DNA of 7,061 nt from an uncultured Clostridia bacterium (GTDB lineage: Bacteria > Bacillota > Clostridia > Lachnospirales > CAG-274). Both the position numbers and the translations under genes were made by a program. The stretch lies in contig CANRCU010000119.1 in assembly GCA_947629215.1 (NCBI GenBank), positions 1-7,061 on the forward strand. The letters are read 5' to 3'. Under the pieces are notes generated by a model, which saw only the letters and a list, made by a program, of their open reading frames with translations, was not told the origin of the DNA and did no database searches. This document shows, piece after piece, positions 1-5,100 of the stretch; positions within the stretch are counted from its first letter, which is position 1, and the number at the start of each line of letters is the position of its first letter.

Positions 1-24
1 AAATGCTACCATATTTTGTTTCTT

Positions 25-65
25 AAAGTAAATGCAATTTTAAATTACACTGTTGCATTTACTTT
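25..65. repeat. Perfect inverted repeat, 13-bp arms
   Basis: The arms AAAGTAAATGCAA (25-37) and TTGCATTTACTTT (53-65) are perfectly complementary across a 15-nt loop. Neither side carries a clear T-tract, so a classical intrinsic terminator is not supported. It may be a terminator or processing hairpin for a gene left of the window, or a protein-binding site. The role is unknown; only the symmetry is certain. Confidence 0.6.
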
Positions 66-97
66 GAAAATTTACACTTAACAGTAACCATTAAAAA

Positions 98-148
98 AAA
101 CAAATATACCGCATTGACAACAAAAGTTTGATTGCGGTATAATTGTTT
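98..148. promoter_or_regulatory. Large dyad surrounding promoter P1 (candidate operator)
   Basis: The left arm at 98-113 (AAACAAATATACCGCA) and the right arm at 133-148 are complementary at 15 of 16 positions, separated by a 19-bp spacer. The spacer begins with the -35 box of promoter P1, and the right arm contains its -10 box. Because transcription from P1 would start near 150, the dyad acts as DNA rather than as an RNA hairpin of this transcript. A dimeric regulator bound to both arms would cover the promoter, so an operator is the simplest reading. A terminator for a gene further left is the main alternative. Confidence 0.5.
114..143 (+). promoter_or_regulatory. Sigma70-type promoter P1
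   Basis: Consensus TTGACA (114-119) and TATAAT (138-143) are separated by 18 bp, giving an expected start near position 150. Both hexamers are perfect consensus. It reads toward the secreted-protein pseudogene and the 537-1199 gene, with a leader of about 80 nt. Confidence 0.7.
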
Positions 149-176
149 GTGAAAAATAAAATTTTTTGTCCTATAC

Positions 177-204
177 TTGACAAATACAGGATAATGCCTA
201 AAAT
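177..204 (+). promoter_or_regulatory. Sigma70-type promoter P2
   Basis: TTGACA (177-182) and TAAAAT (199-204) are separated by 16 bp. The -10 box is exactly the loop of a small palindrome, ATGCC/GGCAT (194-198 and 205-209). The -35 box lies inside an imperfect dyad with arms at 169-175 and 185-191 (6 of 7 pairs). The expected start is near 211, only a few bases before the ribosome binding site at 218-224. It could be an alternative to P1 for the same operon. Confidence 0.55.
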
Positions 205-230
205 GGCATAAAAATATAGAAGGACTAAAA

Positions 231-600
231 TTGAAATAAAAAAAACGTTGAGCTTATTTATGATGGGTGTTATACTCTCATCAAGTATGTCGTTTAATGT
301 TTTGCCAAAGAAGTAACGACCGATGGAGCAAGCAAATATCTTGTTTTTGATATGTATGATTGGGATCCGAAAAACTATGCAACATTATATGAAGGGGTCA
401 TACCAACTGACCGCGAACTCCATGAGCTGCACGAAGTCGGTTTAGCACAAGAATTCTATCAATCAGGAACATATGGGAGAAATTCAGTTGGAGAAGTAAA
501 CCGTGGATATTATAATATGTGTAGGAGATGTAAATTATGTGTAAAGAACATCTTGATAAGATGCAGCCCAATAAAAACATGCATTTGGATATTGTTTTAA
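231..600 (+). pseudogene. Frameshifted gene for a small secreted protein
   Basis: A ribosome binding site (AGAAGGA, 218-224) precedes TTG at 231, but that frame stops after two codons (TTG AAA TAA). Shifting by one base gives a signal-peptide-like stretch at 233-313 (KKTLSLFMMGVILSSSMSF), which itself stops at TAA 314. A further one-base shift near 302-313 opens a frame reading EVTTDGASKYLVFDMYDW at 310-363 and continuing to TAA 598. The part up to about 518 (for example DRELHELHEVGLAQEF) looks like real protein; the last roughly 30 residues are Cys-rich and overlap the next gene in another frame, so they look like read-through. Two missing single bases explain the two shifts. The protein would have been exported. 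I do not recognise the family. A sequencing error is possible but would have to occur twice. Confidence 0.6.
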
Positions 601-1199
601 AAATAATACAGAAAATTCTTATTGTTGCCATTGTATTATTGGCTGTTGTATTAGCTGCGAGAATGCTGTATCGGGGTATTCAATTTAAAAAAAACATCGA
701 TATGATCACAACATATGAACTTATTGAACCGGATACCAAAGAAAAAGCAAATTATATTACCGATGTGTTTCATATAAAAAACACAAATAATATAGGTTCG
801 TACAAAGTATTGTTTAAAGAAGGCTGTATGACGGTAATTATGAACGATGTAAAGGATATACATGAACTGTGTTTTGAAAATCTTGCATATTACGAACTAA
901 CTAAGCAAGATTATAATGAAATAGTCAGCACAGAAGAAGAATATAATGAAATAGTTGATACTTCGCTTGACGAACATGATCACAGTTATTTCAAAACTCC
1001 GGAAATTGGGTTTGACGGAAGATGGTATTCATCATGTATTTATATTTCCTCAAGTTATAATTATTGGGAAATGCAGTTTGATCATAAAAGTGAGAATTAT
1101 TCTGTATTCATAAGTAAAACTGATGACGGTATATGCTGCAAAATACGCACGGATTGGGGAAACCTTGAAGATTTAGATAAGCTGCACTCCATGGAATAA
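537..1199 (+). CDS. Unrecognised single-pass membrane protein, 220 residues
   Basis: ATG 537 follows AGGAG (523-527) by nine bases; an ATG at 528 is rejected because a stop follows at once. Residues 1-20 are charged and probably cytoplasmic. Residues about 20-45 form one hydrophobic helix (KILIVAIVLLAVVLAARM), followed by RGIQFKKN. The remaining roughly 170 residues are acidic and aromatic-rich (for example SSSYNYWEMQF) and are probably a folded domain; topology cannot be fixed, but no second membrane segment is present. A 14-base direct repeat (912-925 and 942-955) gives a repeated YNEIV at residues 126 and 136. The gene overlaps the 3' end of the broken secreted-protein gene and should share its promoters. 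A role as a partner of that secreted protein, such as immunity or sensing, is only a guess. No family was recognised. Confidence 0.8.
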   Translation: MCKEHLDKMQPNKNMHLDIVLKIIQKILIVAIVLLAVVLAARMLYRGIQFKKNIDMITTYELIEPDTKEKANYITDVFHIKNTNNIGSYKVLFKEGCMTVIMNDVKDIHELCFENLAYYELTKQDYNEIVSTEEEYNEIVDTSLDEHDHSYFKTPEIGFDGRWYSSCIYISSSYNYWEMQFDHKSENYSVFISKTDDGICCKIRTDWGNLEDLDKLHSME

Positions 1200-1347
1200 A
1201 TTTTTCAGCAGGCAAATGTCCAATTCTTTGTCTAAAATAAATGTGGAGAATATGATAACGTATATAGGTGGACTGAAGTGTGTATGAGATAACTTCTTAT
1301 ACTGTTTCTGTTCTCAAGACTAAAATTTAATATATATTATGTATAGC
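1200..1347. other. Non-coding trailer, nothing recognised
   Basis: This AT-rich stretch lies between the stop of the membrane protein gene and its terminator. I see no open frame with a ribosome binding site, no clear hairpin and no transposase-like peptide in it. It is probably the 3' untranslated region or decayed gene sequence. Confidence 0.4.
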
Positions 1348-1392
1348 AAACGGAGAATAAGACTGTTTATAGTCTAATATTCTCCGTTTTTT
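1348..1392 (+). terminator. Intrinsic terminator after the 537-1199 gene
   Basis: A long stem pairs AACGGAGAATAAGACT (1349-1364) with the stretch 1371-1388, with a small bulge and a short loop, followed by six T residues (1387-1392). It lies about 150 bases after the stop codon and would end the rightward operon. The A residues before the left arm would also allow some leftward activity. Confidence 0.75.
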
Positions 1393-1429
1393 GTATACAA
1401 AATCGACTTATAAATCAAGTTCTATAATA

Positions 1430-1465
1430 TTTGGTGTGGTTTACAGTAAACTACATCAAATTTTT
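1430..1465 (+). repeat. Hairpin overlapping the left end of the IS remnant
   Basis: TTTGGTGTGGTTTAC (1430-1444) and GTAAACTACATCAAA (1446-1460) form a near-complete dyad in which the only exceptions are G-T wobble pairs, followed by TTTTT (1461-1465). In RNA it would be a stem of about 13 pairs with a 5-base loop and a U-tract, so it could act as a rightward terminator. Its left arm is also the inner part of the IS terminal repeat, so transposase binding may explain part of the symmetry. Confidence 0.5.
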
Positions 1466-1533
1466 ATAAAAAACACAAGTTTCACGATTTATGTCAAAAT
1501 AATTTTTCAAGATTGCTGAATAAAACAAGGCTT

Positions 1534-2004
1534 ATGCATTCAAATAAAAAACTATATAATAAGCTGAAAAATTATTATAAACTGCTTTTAAAAGACAGAA
1601 GAAAAGTGGATAGTATTCAAAAAGAAAATGTTTCAATAAACAAATGAGCCTGCAGGATATAGTTGATTATTTGATCGTACAGGATGAGAGTTGAAGAATA
1701 CATATGAACTTTATCAAAGCCTGCTCTTTGCAATAGAAAAAATGAGAATTTGCTCAGGGATATTCTAATGTTGGAACATAAAAATGTATCCGACTTATAT
1801 GAAAACAGCTATCGGAACAGCCGAAAATATTCCAAATATATAATAAATATGCTAAAATACGGCTATAACAACGGAGTGATCGAGGGCATAAATAATAAAA
1901 TCAAGGTGATAAAGAGAATGGCCTTGGGCTATCGCTCTTTTTATCATTTCAGGAACAGAATACTTATTATGTTTGAGCTTATTCACATAGAAAAAGCAGC
2001 GTAG
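1534..2004 (+). pseudogene. ISL3-family transposase, C-terminal remnant with several frameshifts
   Basis: Successive pieces occur in different frames: YYKLLLKDRRKVDSIQKENV up to TGA 1645; MSLQDIVDYLIVQDES (1644-1691); LKNTYELYQSLLFAIEKMR (about 1691-1747); and then an open frame from about 1750 to TAG 2002. The last piece carries the family signature NGVIEGINNKIKVIKRMALG (residues 41-60 of that piece), whose Glu (codon 1882-1884) is generally taken as the last residue of the DDE catalytic triad. It is followed by YRSFYHFRNRI. The N-terminal zinc-finger and HTH part and most of the DDE domain are missing. The TTG at 1750 is not a real start; the segment is only the tail of a dead gene. Confidence 0.85.
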
Positions 2005-2021
2005 ATAATGCCTACGCCACT
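1989..2021 (-). repeat. Copy 1 of a 33-bp direct repeat; possible second terminator
   Basis: This copy matches 2070-2102 at 26 of 33 positions with an offset of 81 bp; both contain AGAAAAAG, GCGTAGA and CTACGCCACT. On the minus strand it folds into a stem (GCGTAG/CTACGC extended by wobble pairs) followed by TTTTT, so it could act as a back-up terminator for the adhesin. It overlaps the stop codon of the transposase remnant. Confidence 0.5.
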
Positions 2022-2044
2022 CTTGAAACTTGTGATGATCATTA

Positions 2045-2069
2045 AAACCACACCATTTGACAAAGAGCC
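2045..2069 (-). repeat. Right terminal inverted repeat of the ISL3-family remnant
   Basis: This 25-bp end reads GGCTCTTTGTCAAATGG on the minus strand and then GTGGTTT. It is the better preserved of the two ends; the left partner is at 1418-1442. The base immediately outside it (2070) begins the terminator repeat of the leftward adhesin gene. Confidence 0.7.
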
Positions 2070-2071
2070 AG

Positions 2072-2103
2072 AAAAAGTGGCGTAGACATCATCTACGCCA
2101 CTT
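2072..2103 (-). terminator. Intrinsic terminator of the adhesin gene
   Basis: Read leftward, the perfect 12-bp stem AAGTGGCGTAGA/TCTACGCCACTT (2092-2103 and 2075-2086) with a 5-base loop leads into a run of five T residues (complement of 2072-2076). It lies about 20 bases beyond the adhesin stop codon at 2125-2127. The stem has 12 pairs, half of them G-C, and is the strongest terminator in the window. Confidence 0.85.
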
Positions 2104-2124
2104 GCAAAGTTTGTAATAAATTAA

Positions 2125-5100
2125 TTATTTTACAACTTTTTTCTTGATTGTAAATACACCTGCAATCATCAACAATGCACCAAGACCAAACAAAGTTTGA
2201 GTATCGATCGGGCTGCCTGACTGAGGAAGCTTAGAAGCTTGATTATCGGCAGGAGCATTACTGCTTGTATTCGGTATATTGTTATTATTATCAATAGTAC
2301 TTACAACAACATTTAAATTGCTATTGTCAGAATTGTTGCTGCTGTCGACACTGCTGCCGTTTGGCATTGTACTATTGTCGATAACAACATCCGAACCATT
2401 ATTATTTACAGAAGTATCGGTATTGTTTACATTGCTTGAACCGCCGTTACTTGTGCTGTTATTATTGGTATCGGTATTATTGTTATTATTGAGAACAGAA
2501 CTGCTGTCACTGTTTCTTTCAGCGTTATTGTCAGTATCTTCGTTCTCTTCAACATCGCTTGCGACATCGATTTTACCACCCGACTTATTAAGCGAGCTGC
2601 TTGAACCACCACGTTTTGAACTTGAAGATGTAGAGGACGAATCCTTTGATCTGCTATGTTCTGTAGTGGTTTCGGTAGTTGCATCGGTTGTGGTTGTAAC
2701 AGTGGTTGTTGTGGATGATGTAGCATTGTTGCCCGAACTTCCGTTGCCGCTATCTGATGTTGTAGATTCTGTACCCTCATTCGTACTTGTTTCTACATTA
2801 CCTGTAGTAGTTTCGGTAGCAGTTTCGGTTGTGTTCTTATCATCTGCTATATCATGGTCACGATCCTTAGTCGTTGTTTCTGTAGATGATTCTGTTGTTG
2901 CAGCATGAGTCGTTGTTGTAGTTGTTGTTTCTGTAGTCGACTCAGTAGTTGTTGTCGAAGTGATACCCGAACCCGATACAGAAGCATCTGTCGTACTCTC
3001 GGTAGAATTGGTCGTAGTTTCCGTCGTAGCATCTGTTGTAGATTCGGTCGTACCCTGAGATTCGGGGTCTTTTGAGGTATCCTCGGTAGATTCCGTACCC
3101 GCCGGTTCTTTTGTTGTATCCGTTGTATCTGCAGGGTCTTTATCACGATTTGCTGTTGTGGTTTCTGTCGTATCATCTTTTGAAACATTCTCCGTTGTTG
3201 TTACGGTCGTATCTACAGTTTTTGTTGTAGTTTCTGTCGCAACATCTTTGGTTGTTGTTTCCGTTGTTACGGTCGTAGCCGTAGTTTTTGTTGTAGTTTC
3301 TGTCGTAACATCCTTGGTTGTTGTTTCAGAAGGCGTTGAATGTTTTGTTGTTGTTTCGGAAGGTATTGTATTTTTGGTTGTTGTTTCCGTTGCAACATCT
3401 TTAGTTGTAGTTTCCGTCTTTGTTTCGGAAGGCGTTGTATGTTTAGTTGTTGTTTCCGTTGTAGTTGTGCTTGCGGTTGTTGTTACGGTAGATGTTGTCG
3501 TTGCAACTGTTGTGGTCTCGACCTTTGTTGTGGTTTCAGCCGGTTTATTGTCAACTTCGTCGATCATAACAACAATGTCTGCATCTTTGCCGTCAACTGT
3601 AACTTTTCCGTCTTTTACTTCAAATACGACCTTACTTGCCTTTTTATATCCTGCCGGAGCTGCATCTTCAACTAATGTATATGTACCGTTAGGAAGAGCC
3701 TTTACTACCGTCGATGTAGTACCCGAGGACCATGACAACTGTGTATTATTGCTTGTTTCCATCTTCTTTGCGCCATCGCCAAGCTGAAGCTGTGCTTTTG
3801 CATCAAATTCGACAGATTTATTGTTTTTATCAACGCCGGAAAGCGTTAATACAGCCCCTGCAAGTTCCTTGCCGCCGACATTCTGTTTGCTGATAGTTAC
3901 ATCTTTATATGCCGAATCCTTCATAATTACCTTAGGATTACCGCTCTTATCATGATCCGAAACTATCTTGCCGTCGACTTTTACGACGCCGTCTTCAACA
4001 GTAAATTCTATATCTTCGGCATAGTTATAACCATCCGGAGCGCCTTCTTCATGCAGAGTATAAGTACCGTTCTGAAGACCGCTCAATATTGCGGGAGCAT
4101 TGCCGGAAGTCCATGTTACAGCCTTTTTACCCGACTGGTCGACTGTTGAGCCGTCGCTTTCTTTTAATACTACACCGTCGAAAGTTATATCCGAACCGTT
4201 TGCATTTTTACCTGTCAAGGTTATTTTTGCACCCAGGATCTCTTTGCCAAGACCTGCATCGACCTTGCTTATAGCAACGTCAGATATTTTGCTCGGTGCA
4301 TTTGTCAATGTGATCTTATTGCCTTCAAGTGTTACAGCCTCGTTATTAACGCTCTTTAAGGTAGCGATACCGTTTTTCATTTCAAACTCAACACTGTTTG
4401 ACAATTTCTCATATCCTGCCGGAGCTGCTATTTCCGTCAGTGTATAGATACCGTCGGGAAGATTCTGGAACTTTGCAGGCTGCGGATTCTCACCATTCCA
4501 ATTACCCGAGATCCACTCTAATTCACCGTAAGTTGTTGTTGCAACATCGGCATAGCCGTTTTCAATATAGTTACCGTTGTTTACAACTCTTATACCTTCC
4601 CAGGAGGCAAATACATCGTGAAGATGAATATCCTTTGCTTTAAGTGTAAGAGTTGCGCCTGCAAGCTCATTACCCAAACCAAGAGCAACTTTGCTGATAA
4701 CAAGAGGTGCTTTGTCGATCATGGTCACCTTTTGACCATTAACATCAAGAGCGACCTGATCGTTCTGACCATATTTGTTATAAATACCTGTTATTTTACC
4801 GTTTTCAACAATAAATGTTATATCTTCTGCATATGCATAACCATTAGGCGGATTATCTTCATGCAGTGTATAGATACCATCCTCTATATTGGATACATAT
4901 GAAGATGATGCACCCGATGTCCATTTGAGGAATGTACTTTCCTCAACATTGCCCATATCTTTAAGCTGGGCGCCTGCACCCAAATTAAGATCGGATACTT
5001 TAAATGTTATAGCCTGACCCTTGGTAATATTATTACCTTCACGTATAATCTTATTTCCTGTCAATGTAAGTGTAGCGCCGTTTACTTCGTTACCGAACTG

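Larger units (their letters stand above)
1418..2069 (+). mobile_element. Degenerate ISL3-family insertion sequence remnant
   Basis: The right end (2045-2069), read on the minus strand, begins GGCTCTTTGTCAAATGG, which resembles known ISL3-family termini. The left end at 1418-1442 matches it at 17 of 25 positions, with the inner ten (GGTGTGGTTT) identical. A second, subterminal inverted repeat supports the ends: CACAAGTTTCACGA (1474-1487) against TCTTGAAACTTGTG (2021-2034), 13 of 14 pairs. The remnant is about 650 bp, whereas intact members are usually about 1.3-1.5 kb, so more than half of the transposase gene is gone. No matching 8-bp target duplication flanks it (1410-1417 against 2070-2077). 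It cannot encode a working transposase. Confidence 0.75.

Noticed and set aside
98..148. Intrinsic terminator at the promoter dyad
   Set aside because: The 19-base loop is long, the right arm ends in TTGTTTGTG rather than a continuous T-run, and it coincides with consensus promoter boxes; kept only as an alternative.
398..863. Leftward open frames 398-631 and 651-863
   Set aside because: They are antisense to the signal-bearing and membrane-protein frames, with no ribosome binding site or recognisable protein features.
1750..2004. A stand-alone 84-residue gene starting at TTG 1750
   Set aside because: It is the C-terminal part of a transposase; upstream pieces in other frames continue the same protein.
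1410..2077. Target-site duplication around the IS remnant
   Set aside because: The 8 bp on the left (ATAAATCA) and right (AGAAAAAG) do not match.
2427..3188. Gln/Arg-rich leftward open frames inside the adhesin gene (2427-2780, 2847-3188)
   Set aside because: They are shifted readings of the same repetitive codons; the main frame is continuous through them and has a recognisable architecture.
3205..3540. CRISPR-like array of short repeats
   Set aside because: Units are irregular multiples of three bases, differ in length and code for ETTTK-type peptides; there are no unique spacers.
2279..3787. Long rightward open frames opposite the adhesin stalk (2279-2908, 3158-3787, 3340-3675)
   Set aside because: They are Val/Leu/Ser- or Cys-rich mirror images of the Thr/Ser/Asn codon repeats, lack ribosome binding sites, and are explained by the stalk's low-complexity coding.
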